From positions 1 to 64,000 of the forward strand of contig JACKIT010000001.1 in the NCBI GenBank assembly GCA_020638335.1: 64,000 nucleotides of DNA, read 5' to 3'. Below are positions 42,435 to 51,520 of the stretch, one piece after another. Within the stretch, counting starts at the first letter, position 1. Every line of letters starts with the position of its first letter. The stretch is from Rhodospirillales bacterium (GTDB lineage Bacteria; Pseudomonadota; Alphaproteobacteria; Micavibrionales; Micavibrionaceae). The notes under the pieces were generated by a model, which was given only the letters and a program-made list of their open reading frames with translations, was not told the origin of the DNA and made no database searches. The position numbers and the translations under genes are program-made.

Positions 42435-42446
42435 ACATAATTATGT
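42435..42446. promoter_or_regulatory. 12 bp perfect palindrome upstream of the orphan P-loop gene
   Basis: ACATAATTATGT lies 14 nt before the start codon of the gene ending at 41798. The same 12-mer appears at 57942-57953 in the promoter of another gene of unknown function. It could be a repressor site. Confidence 0.35.
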
Positions 42447-42558
42447 ATAATTTCAAGTGATTATTTTGTATTACTGCCGAACAATACTTGCAGTTCGTGG
42501 CGCGGCTGGTTATCGTTTTCGGGTATCAAGTATCAACAACCCTTTTCGGAAAAAACAC

Positions 42559-43212
42559 ATGAGCACAGATTTTAATGAACGCGATCCTTTAGAAGTTTAC
42601 AACAATACGCTGGTGCCGACTGTGATTGAGCAGACAAACCGCGGGGAGCGTGCGTTTGATATTTATTCGCGTCTTTTGAAAGAGCGGATTATTTTCCTAA
42701 CTGGCGAGGTGCATGATTATGTGACCAGCCTGATTTGCGCGCAGCTTTTGTTTCTCGAATCCGAGAATCCCAAAAAACCGATTTCCTTTTATATTAATTC
42801 ACCTGGCGGTGTGGTAACGGCTGGTTTGTCTGTTTATGACACGATGCAATATATTAAGCCTGAGGTGCATACGGTGTGTATTGGGCAGGCGGCGTCGATG
42901 GGCTCGTTGTTGTTGGCAGCCGGTGCGGCGGGGCATCGTTATTCCTTGCCGAATTCACGGATTATGATTCACCAGCCATCCGGCGGGGCGCGTGGCCAAG
43001 CCACAGATATTGAGATTCAGGCGCGTGAAATTTTGCGTTTGCGTGAACGTTTGAACGAGATTTATGTGCATCATACCGGGCAGAAGCTTGCTGACGTTGA
43101 AAAAGCAATGGATCGCGATAATTTTATGAGTGCAAAAGAAGCTAAGAAATTTGGTTTAATTGATGAAGTTGTAGAAAATCACGTTTTGGCCGATGATGAT
43201 AAGAAAAAATAA
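42559..43212 (+). CDS. clpP: ATP-dependent Clp protease proteolytic subunit
   Basis: ClpP is the serine peptidase barrel that works with ClpX or ClpA. The 217-residue protein has NSPGGVVTAGLSVYDTMQ, the catalytic Ser in GQAASMGSLLLAAGA, His in RIMIHQPSGGARGQATD, and Asp in the DRDNFMSA segment. The ATG at 42559 fits the mature family start; an upstream frame to 42457 adds non-conserved residues. The gene next downstream is lon, 90 nt away, where clpX would be expected. Confidence 0.95.
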   Translation: MSTDFNERDPLEVYNNTLVPTVIEQTNRGERAFDIYSRLLKERIIFLTGEVHDYVTSLICAQLLFLESENPKKPISFYINSPGGVVTAGLSVYDTMQYIKPEVHTVCIGQAASMGSLLLAAGAAGHRYSLPNSRIMIHQPSGGARGQATDIEIQAREILRLRERLNEIYVHHTGQKLADVEKAMDRDNFMSAKEAKKFGLIDEVVENHVLADDDKKK

Positions 43213-43302
43213 AGGTTTTGGGCGTATTGTAGTGGAGTATCTTGATTTTTGATAAAAAGGTCCCATTTTTCTGCTTAATAATCTAAATTTTTAAGGAAAG
43301 AC

Positions 43303-45723
43303 ATGCTCGGAAGCTCAAAATCCTCATCTCAACGTTATGCTGTATTGCCTTTGCGCGATATTGTGGTGTTTCCTCATATGATTGTGCCGCTGTTTGTAGG
43401 GCGTGATAAGTCCGTGCATGCGCTTGAGCATGTGATGCATGAAAACAAGCAAATCTTGCTTTTGACGCAGAAATCTCCGTCTGAGGACGATCCTTCCGCC
43501 AAAGATCTTTATACTACGGGCGTTATCGGGACGATTCTGCAATTGTTGAAGTTGCCTGACGGGACTGTAAAAGTTCTGGTTGAGGGCGGCAAACGGGTTA
43601 AAGTCGCGGATTTTTCTGAAAATAAGGACTTTTTGGAAGCTGGTGTCGAAGACGTTGTTGATACTACGGAAACGAATGACGAACTTGAGGCGCTTGCACG
43701 CGCGGTGACAACGCAGTTCGAGCAATATGTGAAACTGAATAAGAAAATTCCGCCAGAGGTGATTGTTTCGGTTAATCAGATTGAAGAGCCGACCAAGATG
43801 GCCGATACGATTGCGTCACATTTGGCGCTCAAAATCGAGCAAAAGCAGGAATTGCTTGAGGTTCCGACGTTGTATGAGCGGTTAGAGCGTATTTACGGCT
43901 TTATGGAAGGCGAAATTGGTGTGTTGCAGGTTGAAAAACGTGTGCGCAGCCGCGTAAAACGCCAGATGGAAAAAACTCAGCGCGAGTATTACCTGAATGA
44001 GCAGATGAAGGCGATTCAGAAGGAGCTTGGCGATAGCGAAGACGGGCTGGATGAGTTGGGCGAGCTGGAAAAGCAGATCGAAGAGACTAATCTGCCAAAA
44101 GAAGCGAAAGAGCGTGCAGCTAAAGAATTGAAGAAATTGCGGCAAATGAGCCCGATGTCGGCGGAAGCGACTGTGGTGCGCAATTATCTCGACTGGATTT
44201 TGGCGGTGCCGTGGAAAAAACGCAGTCGGGTGAAATCTGACATCAAACTGGCGAAGAAGATTTTGAATGCCGACCATTATGGATTGGAGAAGGTCAAGGA
44301 GCGCATTCTCGAATATCTGGCTGTGCAGCAGCGTACCAAGAAGGTTAAAGGTCCGATTTTGTGTCTGATTGGTCCGCCGGGTGTTGGCAAGACCTCTTTG
44401 GGGCAATCGATCGCGCGGGCGACAAACCGGAATTTTGTGCGGATGTCTTTGGGCGGTGTGCGCGATGAAAGTGAGATTCGCGGTCACCGGCGCACTTATG
44501 TCGGGGCTTTGCCGGGTAAAGTAATTCAGGGCATGAAAAAGGCCAAGACTGTGAACCCGTTGTTCTTGCTTGATGAGATTGACAAGCTTGGTTCTGATTG
44601 GCGTGGGGACCCGTCTTCGGCGTTGCTGGAGGTTTTGGACCCTGAGCAAAACTCAACGTTTCAGGATCATTATTTAGAGATTGATTACGATCTGTCAGAC
44701 GTGATGTTCGTGTGTACGTCAAACTCGTTGCAGACTATGCCTCGGCCTTTGCTGGACCGGATGGAGATCATTCATATTTCCGGTTATACCGAGGATGAAA
44801 AGCTTGAAATCGCCAAGCGGCATTTGCTGAAAAAGCAGATGAAGGCGGCAGGTTTGAAGAAGGATGAGTTTTCGATCAGCGATAATGGATTGCGTGATTT
44901 GATTCGTTATTACACACGCGAGGCGGGCGTTCGCAGTCTTGAACGTGAGTTATCGCGACTTTGCCGAAAAGCTATCAAGGAAATCCTGATGAAGGGCAAG
45001 GCGCGAATTTCCATTACGCCGCGTAATCTTAAGAAATATGCGGGTGTTAAGAAATTTAAAACCCGCGAGATCGATGAACAGGATCGCGTCGGCGTCGTTT
45101 CGGGGCTGTCTTATTCTGAAGTTGGCGGTTCGATTTTGCAGATTGAAGCGGTTAATTACGAAGGTAAAGACGGCAAGGTTTCCATGACCGGGAATCTGAA
45201 AGATGTGATGAAAGAATCGATTACCGTGGCCGAGATGCTTATTAAGTCTCGCGCGGCAGCTTACGGTATTGATTATGAGGCTTTGCAGAAAAAGCAGATT
45301 CACGTTCATGTGCCGGAAGGAGCCGTGCCGAAAGACGGGCCTTCGGCCGGCGCGGCGATGGTGACGGCGATTGTTTCATGTCTGACCGGCATTCCAATCA
45401 GCAAAGATATTGCGATGACCGGCGAAGTGAATTTGCGCGGCAAGGTTACCGAGATTGGTGGTCTGAAAGAAAAACTGCTTGGCGCGCTGCGCGGGGGTAT
45501 TAAAAAGGTTTTGATTCCCGAAGACAATGTTAAAGATTTAGAAGAGATTCCTGCGAATGTTAAAAAAGAACTGGAAATTGTGAGTGTCGGCACGATTGAT
45601 GAAGTGCTTGCACATGCATTATTAGAGGCTCCAAAGCCACTTGATAGTGATTCCAGTAAAAAAATTGAGCAAATTGCTCCAGAAAGTGCAGAAAATAAGG
45701 GCGAAGACGTAATTCGCCATTGA
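43303..45723 (+). CDS. lon: ATP-dependent protease Lon
   Basis: Lon unfolds and degrades damaged and regulatory proteins. The 806-residue protein has the N-terminal substrate domain (YAVLPLRDIVVFPHMIVPLFVGR), the AAA+ module with Walker A GPPGVGKTSLG and Walker B FLLDEIDKLG, and the peptidase domain with the Ser in KDGPSAGAAM and Lys in the RGKVTEIGGLKEK region. Length is typical. It lies between clpP and hup, as in most alphaproteobacteria except that clpX is missing. Confidence 0.96.
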   Translation: MLGSSKSSSQRYAVLPLRDIVVFPHMIVPLFVGRDKSVHALEHVMHENKQILLLTQKSPSEDDPSAKDLYTTGVIGTILQLLKLPDGTVKVLVEGGKRVKVADFSENKDFLEAGVEDVVDTTETNDELEALARAVTTQFEQYVKLNKKIPPEVIVSVNQIEEPTKMADTIASHLALKIEQKQELLEVPTLYERLERIYGFMEGEIGVLQVEKRVRSRVKRQMEKTQREYYLNEQMKAIQKELGDSEDGLDELGELEKQIEETNLPKEAKERAAKELKKLRQMSPMSAEATVVRNYLDWILAVPWKKRSRVKSDIKLAKKILNADHYGLEKVKERILEYLAVQQRTKKVKGPILCLIGPPGVGKTSLGQSIARATNRNFVRMSLGGVRDESEIRGHRRTYVGALPGKVIQGMKKAKTVNPLFLLDEIDKLGSDWRGDPSSALLEVLDPEQNSTFQDHYLEIDYDLSDVMFVCTSNSLQTMPRPLLDRMEIIHISGYTEDEKLEIAKRHLLKKQMKAAGLKKDEFSISDNGLRDLIRYYTREAGVRSLERELSRLCRKAIKEILMKGKARISITPRNLKKYAGVKKFKTREIDEQDRVGVVSGLSYSEVGGSILQIEAVNYEGKDGKVSMTGNLKDVMKESITVAEMLIKSRAAAYGIDYEALQKKQIHVHVPEGAVPKDGPSAGAAMVTAIVSCLTGIPISKDIAMTGEVNLRGKVTEIGGLKEKLLGALRGGIKKVLIPEDNVKDLEEIPANVKKELEIVSVGTIDEVLAHALLEAPKPLDSDSSKKIEQIAPESAENKGEDVIRH

Positions 45724-45905
45724 TTCCTGCGCGAAAAAAGCCTAAAAGATTCGTTACACAGTTCGAAAAACCTTACTGGCTTTGGCTTTTAAAGTTTTTC
45801 AAAAGTCGATTTTTTTGGGATTTTTTCTTTAGGATGTTTTTTTCTTTTAGAATTCTTTTCAGAAAAGTCATTTAATTGCTTAACTTTAACCTGAAGGGGA
45901 TTATT

Positions 45906-46184
45906 ATGAACAAGCAAGACCTCGTATCAAAAGTGGCTGACAAAGCCGACATCTCTAAAACAAAAGCTGCATCTGCTGTTGATGCTGTTATCGACGCTAT
46001 CAAAGGCTCTTTGAAAAAAGGCGATGATGTCCGTCTCGTTGGTTTCGGTACATTCTCAGTTGCCAAGCGCGCTGCAACAACTGGCCGTAACCCACGCACG
46101 GGTGAGCCTATCAAAATTCCGGCTTCCAAGCAGCCTAAGTTTAAAGCTGGTAAAGAGCTGAAAGAAGCTGTGAACAAGAAGTAA
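45906..46184 (+). CDS. hup: DNA-binding protein HU
   Basis: HU is a small nucleoid protein that bends DNA without sequence preference. The 92-residue protein starts MNKQDLVSKVADKADISKTK and has VRLVGFGTFSVAKRAATTGRNPRTGEPI, the DNA-binding arm with its Pro. GAAGGGGATT precedes the ATG. It follows lon after an AT-rich gap and ends at a strong terminator. This is the usual hupB position in alphaproteobacteria. Confidence 0.95.
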   Translation: MNKQDLVSKVADKADISKTKAASAVDAVIDAIKGSLKKGDDVRLVGFGTFSVAKRAATTGRNPRTGEPIKIPASKQPKFKAGKELKEAVNKK

Positions 46185-46265
46185 GAACCGAAAGGTTTTT
46201 GTCCCGTTAGTGCGCAAAAGCGTAGTTAGACAAACGGGATCTTGGTAATGCTTCTAAAGAATTCT

Positions 46266-46296
46266 AAAAGCCCTGCAGGTTTGCGGGGCTTTTTTT
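46266..46296 (+). terminator. Terminator after hup
   Basis: The stem AGCCCTGC / GCGGGGCT (one T-G pair) with loop AGGTTT is followed by six or more T, and an A-run precedes it. Confidence 0.85.
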
Positions 46297-46456
46297 GTTT
46301 GTGGGATACCGCGCGGTTGGAAGTTTGTCGGTTTGTCGCGGGTTAGGATGCTTTGCAAAGGAACTGAAAGAAATGCAGTGAAAATAAAGGATTAGATATG
46401 GGGGTGAAAAATATGCAAACGGAGTGAAGGATATGAGTCTGTAAAAGTCTAGAAAA

Positions 46457-46531
46457 TGGTGGGCGATGACAGGGTCGAACTGCCGACATCCTCGGTGTAA
46501 ACGAGGCGCTCTACCACTGAGCTAATCGCCC
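46457..46531 (-). tRNA. tRNA-Val (anticodon TAC)
   Basis: On the minus strand the acceptor GGGCGAT pairs with ATCGCCC, with encoded ACCA. The anticodon stem-loop CCTCG-TTTACAC-CGAGG gives TAC. Confidence 0.95.
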
Positions 46532-46597
46532 TTATCAAATAGGGAATGGTATGTTTAGTAACTTCATTTGAAAAAATCAATAGTTTTCATGAAAACT

Positions 46598-46626
46598 TTG
46601 ACCTTTTGTGTAATTCACTCTAAATA
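46598..46626 (+). promoter_or_regulatory. ispG promoter, probably leaderless
   Basis: TTGACC-N17-TAAATA has good sigma70 spacing. The -10 box ends 6 nt before the ATG at 46633, and no ribosome-binding site is visible. Transcription should therefore start at the A of the start codon. Confidence 0.55.
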
Positions 46627-46632
46627 AAGCGC

Positions 46633-47877
46633 ATGGTCCAGATCATGGAAAAACCGCGTCATAAAACGCATACCGTTAGGGTTCGTGGTGTCATCGTTGG
46701 TGGCGGAGCGCCGATTGTTGTGCAGTCGATGACCAATACCGATACGGCGGATGTTGAGAAGACATTTGCGCAGGTGAAGGATCTGTTCCTAGCGGGCAGC
46801 GAAATCGTTCGTGTGACGGTGAATACCGAAGAGGCTGCGCGCGGGGTTGTGGCCCTGCGGGAGCGGCTGGAGTTGGAAGGCCTGGATGTGCCGCTGGCCG
46901 GGTGTTTTCATTATAACGGTCATACATTGTTGAATGATGTGCCTGAGCTGTGTGAGGCGCTGGATAAATACCGGATTAATCCGGGCAATGTCGGGTTTGG
47001 CAAGAAACGTGATGCGCAGTTTGAGAGCATGATTGAAAAGGCGGCGCGCCATAACAAAGCGGTGCGGATCGGGGTCAATTGGGGGTCACTGGATCAAGAA
47101 CTGGCGACCAAGCTGATGGATGAGAATGCGGCTCGTACGGAACCGTGGGATGTGGAAAACGTGATGTGGGAGACATTGGTGCAGTCGGCGTTGTTGAGTG
47201 CGCAGCGCGCAGAAAGCGTTGGTTTACGTAAGGATCAGATTATCCTGTCGGCGAAGGTCAGCCGGGTACAGGATTTAATTGCGGTGTATCGGACACTGGC
47301 GGAGCGCTCGACCTACGCGCTGCATTTGGGGCTGACCGAGGCGGGGATGGGGAGTAAAGGTATCGTGGCGACGGCGCTGGGCGAGGGGATTTTGCTGAAT
47401 GAGGGAATTGGCGATACGATCCGCGCTTCGCTAACGCCGGAGCCAGGGGGTGATCGTACGCTCGAGGTGCGGGTGTGTAAGGAGATTTTGCAAGCTCTCG
47501 GCTTGCGTAGTTTTACGCCGGAAGTCGCGGCGTGTCCGGGCTGTGGGCGGACGACCTCGACGGTTTTTCAGGAACTGGCGCAGGATATTCAGCGGCATCT
47601 GGATGAGTCTATGCCGGTGTGGCGCAAACGCTATCCGGGGGTTGAGAATCTGAAGGTTGCGGTGATGGGCTGCATTGTCAATGGGCCGGGGGAATCCAAG
47701 CATGCGGATATCGGAATTTCGCTGCCCGGTACTGGGGAAAGCCCGGTGGCGCCGGTGTTTATAGACGGTAAGAAAGCGCATACGCTGCGCGGGGATAACA
47801 TCGCCGGCGAGTTTCAGGCGCTGGTTGAAGAGTATGTTGAACGGCGGTTTGGGCTAGGCAAGAGCGTGGCGGCTTGA
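46633..47877 (+). CDS. ispG: 4-hydroxy-3-methylbut-2-enyl diphosphate synthase
   Basis: IspG is the [4Fe-4S] enzyme of the non-mevalonate isoprenoid pathway that turns the cyclic diphosphate into HMBPP. The 414-residue protein has VVQSMTNTDTADV, PLAGCFHYNGH, RINPGNVGFGKK and VRIGVNWGSL. The cluster ligands are in VAACPGCGRT and VMGCIVNGPGESKHADIG. The ATG at 46633 is supported by the promoter directly in front of it; an internal ATG at 46645 is possible. It lies between tRNA-Val and a dispersed repeat. Confidence 0.95.
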   Translation: MVQIMEKPRHKTHTVRVRGVIVGGGAPIVVQSMTNTDTADVEKTFAQVKDLFLAGSEIVRVTVNTEEAARGVVALRERLELEGLDVPLAGCFHYNGHTLLNDVPELCEALDKYRINPGNVGFGKKRDAQFESMIEKAARHNKAVRIGVNWGSLDQELATKLMDENAARTEPWDVENVMWETLVQSALLSAQRAESVGLRKDQIILSAKVSRVQDLIAVYRTLAERSTYALHLGLTEAGMGSKGIVATALGEGILLNEGIGDTIRASLTPEPGGDRTLEVRVCKEILQALGLRSFTPEVAACPGCGRTTSTVFQELAQDIQRHLDESMPVWRKRYPGVENLKVAVMGCIVNGPGESKHADIGISLPGTGESPVAPVFIDGKKAHTLRGDNIAGEFQALVEEYVERRFGLGKSVAA

Positions 47878-47888
47878 GTTTTTCTCGT

Positions 47889-47974
47889 GTCATTGCGAGG
47901 AGGCCATATGGCCGATGCGGCAATCCAGAATGTTACTTGCAGGCTCTGGATTGCTTCGCTACGCTCGCAATGAC
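47889..47974. repeat. Dispersed palindromic element GTCATTGCGAG...CTCGCAATGAC
   Basis: The ends are the perfect 11 bp pair GTCATTGCGAG and CTCGCAATGAC. Inside, CAATCCAGA and TCTGGATTG also pair, so the 86 bp unit forms a long cruciform. It fills the gap between ispG and gabD. The type is known from many genomes, and the ends match the GTCAT/ATGAC pattern of elements at 17621 and 55263. Confidence 0.85.
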
Positions 47975-47988
47975 GATAAAGGGAAAAC

Positions 47989-49443
47989 ATGATTCTTCAA
48001 AATAAAAATCTTCTCAAAGATAAAGCTTATATTGATGGTGCGTGGGTGGATGGGCGAGCGCGTTATGATGTCACGAACCCGGCCGATGGTGAGGTTGTGG
48101 GCAGGGCGCCGGATTTGGGCGCGGGTGAAACCCGCAAGGCGATTGAAGCGGCGGAGCGGGCCTTTCCGGCCTGGGCGAAGAAAACCGCGAAAGAGCGGGC
48201 GGTTATCCTGCGGCGCTGGTATGAGCTTATTGTTGAAAACGTAGATGATCTGGCGGTGATTTTGACGACCGAGCAGGGCAAGCCGTTGGCCGAGGCCAAG
48301 GGGGAGATTCTGTATGGCGCAAGTTTTGTTGAGTGGTTTGCCGAGGAAGGCAAGCGGGTTTATGGCGATTTGATTCCTTCACCGATTGCCGGGGCGCGGA
48401 TGAGCGTGATGAAACAGCCGATTGGGGTGAGTGCGGCGATTACGCCGTGGAATTTTCCATCGGCGATGATTACGCGCAAGGTTGCGCCGGCCTTGGCGGC
48501 GGGGTGCACGATTGTGTGTAAACCAGCGGGCAATACGCCGTTTTCGGCGTTGGCGCTGGCGATTTTAGCTGAAGAGGCTGGATTTCCGGCCGGTGTGTTT
48601 AATGTGATTACCGGTGATGATCCGGCACCGATTGGGCAGGAGCTGTGCGAGAATCCGGCGGTGCGTAAGCTGTCCTTTACCGGTTCGACGGCGGTGGGAA
48701 GGGTGTTGATGCGTCAATGCGCGGACACGATTAAGAAACTGTCGCTGGAGCTGGGCGGAAATGCGCCGTTTATCGTGTTTGATGATGCCGATATTGATGC
48801 GGCCGTGGACGGGGCGATTGCCTGTAAATTCCGCAATGCTGGTCAGACCTGCGTGTGTGCAAACCGGATTTATGTGCAGGAGGAAATTTATGATGAATTT
48901 GCCGGGAAGCTGGCGGTGAAGATTAAGGCTTTGAAGGTTGGTGACGGGTTGGAAGAAGACACCGAGATTGGTCCGATGATTGATGAAAAAGGTATGGAAA
49001 AGGTGCAGGATCATATCGCCGATGCGTTGGAGCATGGGGCGGAGGTGGTTACCGGCGGGCAGCCGCACGAGGCCGGGGAGCTGTTTTTCGAGCCGACCTT
49101 GTTGACTGGTATGACCAAGGACATGAAAATCGCGCATGAAGAGACATTTGGCCCTGTTGCGCCGTTGTTTAAATTTAGCGATGAGGCTGAGGTTATTGGG
49201 CTGGCCAATGATACGATTTACGGGCTTGCGGCGTATTTTTACGCGCGCGATGTGGGGCGGGTGTGGCGCGTGGCCGAAGCGCTGGAATACGGGATGGTGG
49301 CGGTGAATAAGCCGATTCTCTCGACTGAGGTCGCGCCGTTTGGTGGGGTGAAGCAGTCTGGTCTGGGCCGTGAGGGTTCGAAATACGGAATCGATGAATA
49401 TCTGGAAATGAAGTACGTACTGATGGGCGGAGTTGAGCGCTAG
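47989..49443 (+). CDS. gabD: NAD(P)-dependent succinate-semialdehyde dehydrogenase type
   Basis: The 484-residue aldehyde dehydrogenase oxidises an aldehyde to an acid; the closest type is succinate-semialdehyde dehydrogenase, from GABA breakdown. Motifs: ITPWNFPSAMITRKVAPALAAG, SFTGSTAVGR, catalytic Glu in LELGGNAPFIVF, catalytic Cys in RNAGQTCVCANR, EETFGPVAP and VAPFGGVKQSGLGREGS. The substrate-contact loop near the end reads MVAVNKPILSTEVAP where typical GabD has a different sequence (INTGLISNEVAP), so the true substrate may differ. Its stop shares CTAG with the convergent neighbour. Confidence 0.85.
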   Translation: MILQNKNLLKDKAYIDGAWVDGRARYDVTNPADGEVVGRAPDLGAGETRKAIEAAERAFPAWAKKTAKERAVILRRWYELIVENVDDLAVILTTEQGKPLAEAKGEILYGASFVEWFAEEGKRVYGDLIPSPIAGARMSVMKQPIGVSAAITPWNFPSAMITRKVAPALAAGCTIVCKPAGNTPFSALALAILAEEAGFPAGVFNVITGDDPAPIGQELCENPAVRKLSFTGSTAVGRVLMRQCADTIKKLSLELGGNAPFIVFDDADIDAAVDGAIACKFRNAGQTCVCANRIYVQEEIYDEFAGKLAVKIKALKVGDGLEEDTEIGPMIDEKGMEKVQDHIADALEHGAEVVTGGQPHEAGELFFEPTLLTGMTKDMKIAHEETFGPVAPLFKFSDEAEVIGLANDTIYGLAAYFYARDVGRVWRVAEALEYGMVAVNKPILSTEVAPFGGVKQSGLGREGSKYGIDEYLEMKYVLMGGVER

Positions 49444-50207
49444 AAAACAGGAGTCGCACCTTCTTGTTGTTTTTTGAACCTTTCCGGATGAAAAGTGCAT
49501 TCTGCAAGAAGGGCTGTTTGATTTTCAAATTGAGGGTTGTATTGTTTTAGAGAGTTGCTGTATGTCCTGTTTATGTTTTTCAAATCTTTAACACTGTGAA
49601 CGGGGGTTTGTCCGCCCGGATGTGCACCGGTTGCGGCGTTTCGGAATATTCCATATAGGTAGGAGCGTAGATTTTTGGAAAAGCGCGCCTCAGGGTGTGC
49701 GGCGTTTTTTATGTCGTGTTGATAGATTGCCTTTCCAAGAAAAAGACATGTTATTCCAATGTTTGCGGCCGTTGCGTAATTTCTTGTCGCGATGGAAAAG
49801 GGCAAATTTACACATGTATTGTTTATAAAAAACAGCGCTCTTCTGTAGCGTCCCTGATCTTGGTCGTCGCCAATGCTGCCCAGTGTCGAAGAGAGGATGG
49901 GCGCGAGGTCTAAGGGGGTTTCGTGAACGCCAGCAGTAAAGGCGGATTGAAGGAAAATGGTTCCTTCAGTCAAGAGGCGGCGGTTTCCTTTTCCCCATTT
50001 TGTGGCTCTCAATGCGGAGCGGGTTCCTGCCAGAAAAAAGCATGATGCGCCTGTTTTTTCTCCTAACAGTGCAAAGGCGGTTCCGGAAAGGTAATTGCTC
50101 ACAATAGACGTGAAGCGCATGCGCCTTGCGTCCGGAAAGAGACTGTTGGTCCATTTCAGTAAAATCGTGGAGCCACCGATAATTTGTGAAAGGGTGTATG
50201 TATCCAT
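49440..50207 (-). CDS. YgjV-like inner membrane protein with extra C-terminal domain
   Basis: The first about 165 residues have several hydrophobic segments: TLSQIIGGSTILLKW, IVSNYLSGTAFALLGEKTGA, SAFTAGVHETPLDLAPILSST and AANIGITCLFLGKAIY. The order, with SALRATK after the third, resembles the YgjV family of inner membrane proteins, whose role is unknown. The remaining 90 residues are soluble, rich in Asn and Gln, and unlike YgjV. The start at 50207 is preferred because GGAAATT precedes it. It is AT-rich, and its stop overlaps gabD by 4 nt. Confidence 0.6.
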   Translation of the reverse strand: MDTYTLSQIIGGSTILLKWTNSLFPDARRMRFTSIVSNYLSGTAFALLGEKTGASCFFLAGTRSALRATKWGKGNRRLLTEGTIFLQSAFTAGVHETPLDLAPILSSTLGSIGDDQDQGRYRRALFFINNTCVNLPFSIATRNYATAANIGITCLFLGKAIYQHDIKNAAHPEARFSKNLRSYLYGIFRNAATGAHPGGQTPVHSVKDLKNINRTYSNSLKQYNPQFENQTALLAECTFHPERFKKQQEGATPVF

Positions 50208-50326
50208 ATATAATTTCCGTAATGTTGTATCGAACCTATAGCGTCTTTTGTTTTTTTTCAAGAAATATCTTGTCTAGGATCAAAGAGTTGTTAAGCTTTT
50301 TCGGAAAAAAGAGGGGAGAATTAACC

Positions 50327-51448
50327 ATGATCATCGGCGTACCAAAAGAGATTAAAACGTTGGAGCATCGGGTTGGGCTGGTGCCTGATTCAGTGGTGGA
50401 GTTTGTGCGGTGTGGCCATGAGGTCTGGGTTGAGAGCGGTGCCGGGTCTGGAATTAACTTCTCGGATGCGGATTATGAAGCTGCCGGGGCGAGGATTGCC
50501 GAGACGGCGCAAGAGGTTTTTGAGCATGCGGAAATGATTATTAAGGTCAAGGAACCGCAGGTCTCCGAATATCAACTGCTTAAACCTCATCATGTGCTGT
50601 TCACGTATTTGCATTTGGCGGCGGATAAACCGCAGGCGCTTGGTTTGATCGAATCGGGTTGCACGGCGATTGCTTATGAAACGGTGACAGGCGGCGACGG
50701 ACGCGGTTTGCCGCTCTTGCAGCCGATGAGCGAGATTGCCGGGCGGCTTTCCGTGCAGGTGGGGGCGTATCATTTGCAAAAGCATAAAGGCGGGGAAGGG
50801 CGCTTGATTGGCGGTGTTCCCGGTGTGAAACCGGCGGATGTGCTGATTATTGGTGGCGGGGTTGCGGGCTTTCACGCGGCGCAAATGGCGACTGGGCTGG
50901 GCGCAAATGTTACGATTCTGGAGCGTGATAATGAGCGGATGCGGTTTTTGGATGAATATTTCATCGGGCGGGCCAATATTGTGTATTCAAGCACAGGGAC
51001 GCTGGAAACGCTTGTCAAACAGGCGGATCTGGTGATCGGATCGGTACTGATTCCCGGGGCTTCGGCGCCGAAATTGATTCGCAAGGACATGTTGCCCGAG
51101 ATGATTCCGGGTTCGGTGTTTGTCGATATCGCGATCGATCAGGGTGGATGCGCAGAAACCAGCAAGGTGACGACGCATGATAACCCGACTTTTATTGTCG
51201 ATAATGTGGTGCATTATTGCGTGGCGAATATGCCGGGCGCTGTGCCGTTGACGTCGGCTTTGGCGCTGAATCATTCCGTGTTGCCCTATGCGTTGAAACT
51301 GGCGAATAAAGGTTGGAAACAGGCTTTGGCTGATGATCCGCATTTTATGGACGGTCTGAATGTGTGTGACGGCAAAATCACCCACCGGGCCGTTGCAGAG
51401 GCGCTGGATATGGATTCGTTTCCTGCGGCGTCTATGCTGGCTGCATAA
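50327..51448 (+). CDS. ald: Alanine dehydrogenase
   Basis: Ald interconverts L-alanine and pyruvate plus ammonia with NAD. The 373-residue protein begins MIIGVPKEIKTLEHRVGLVP, has VKVKEP-type MIIKVKEPQVSEYQLL, and the central YETVTGGDGRGLPLLQPMSEIAGR. The Rossmann site is VLIIGGGVAGFHAAQMATGLGA, and the C-terminal catalytic part is VDIAIDQGGCAETSKVTTHDNPTF. GAGGGGAGAA gives a strong ribosome-binding site at this ATG, so longer upstream frames are not used. Single gene before tRNA-Asp. Confidence 0.95.
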   Translation: MIIGVPKEIKTLEHRVGLVPDSVVEFVRCGHEVWVESGAGSGINFSDADYEAAGARIAETAQEVFEHAEMIIKVKEPQVSEYQLLKPHHVLFTYLHLAADKPQALGLIESGCTAIAYETVTGGDGRGLPLLQPMSEIAGRLSVQVGAYHLQKHKGGEGRLIGGVPGVKPADVLIIGGGVAGFHAAQMATGLGANVTILERDNERMRFLDEYFIGRANIVYSSTGTLETLVKQADLVIGSVLIPGASAPKLIRKDMLPEMIPGSVFVDIAIDQGGCAETSKVTTHDNPTFIVDNVVHYCVANMPGAVPLTSALALNHSVLPYALKLANKGWKQALADDPHFMDGLNVCDGKITHRAVAEALDMDSFPAASMLAA

Positions 51449-51474
51449 TTTTTACAATTCACGATTAAAGACCG

Positions 51475-51502
51475 TTGACAGAGCAGGCTTTAACTTGATA
51501 AG
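51475..51502 (+). promoter_or_regulatory. tRNA-Asp promoter
   Basis: TTGACA (consensus -35) and GATAAG are 16 nt apart and end 18 nt before the mature tRNA 5' end. Confidence 0.5.
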
Positions 51503-51520
51503 AAAACGAACCTCAGATGC

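Noticed and set aside
43882..44649. 255-codon open frame on the minus strand
   Set aside because: It is antisense to the AAA+ module of lon and has shadow composition.
48565..49500. 311-codon open frame on the minus strand
   Set aside because: It lies fully opposite gabD, whose motifs are complete. The translated product is rich in Arg, His and Asn as expected for an antisense shadow, with no family resemblance.
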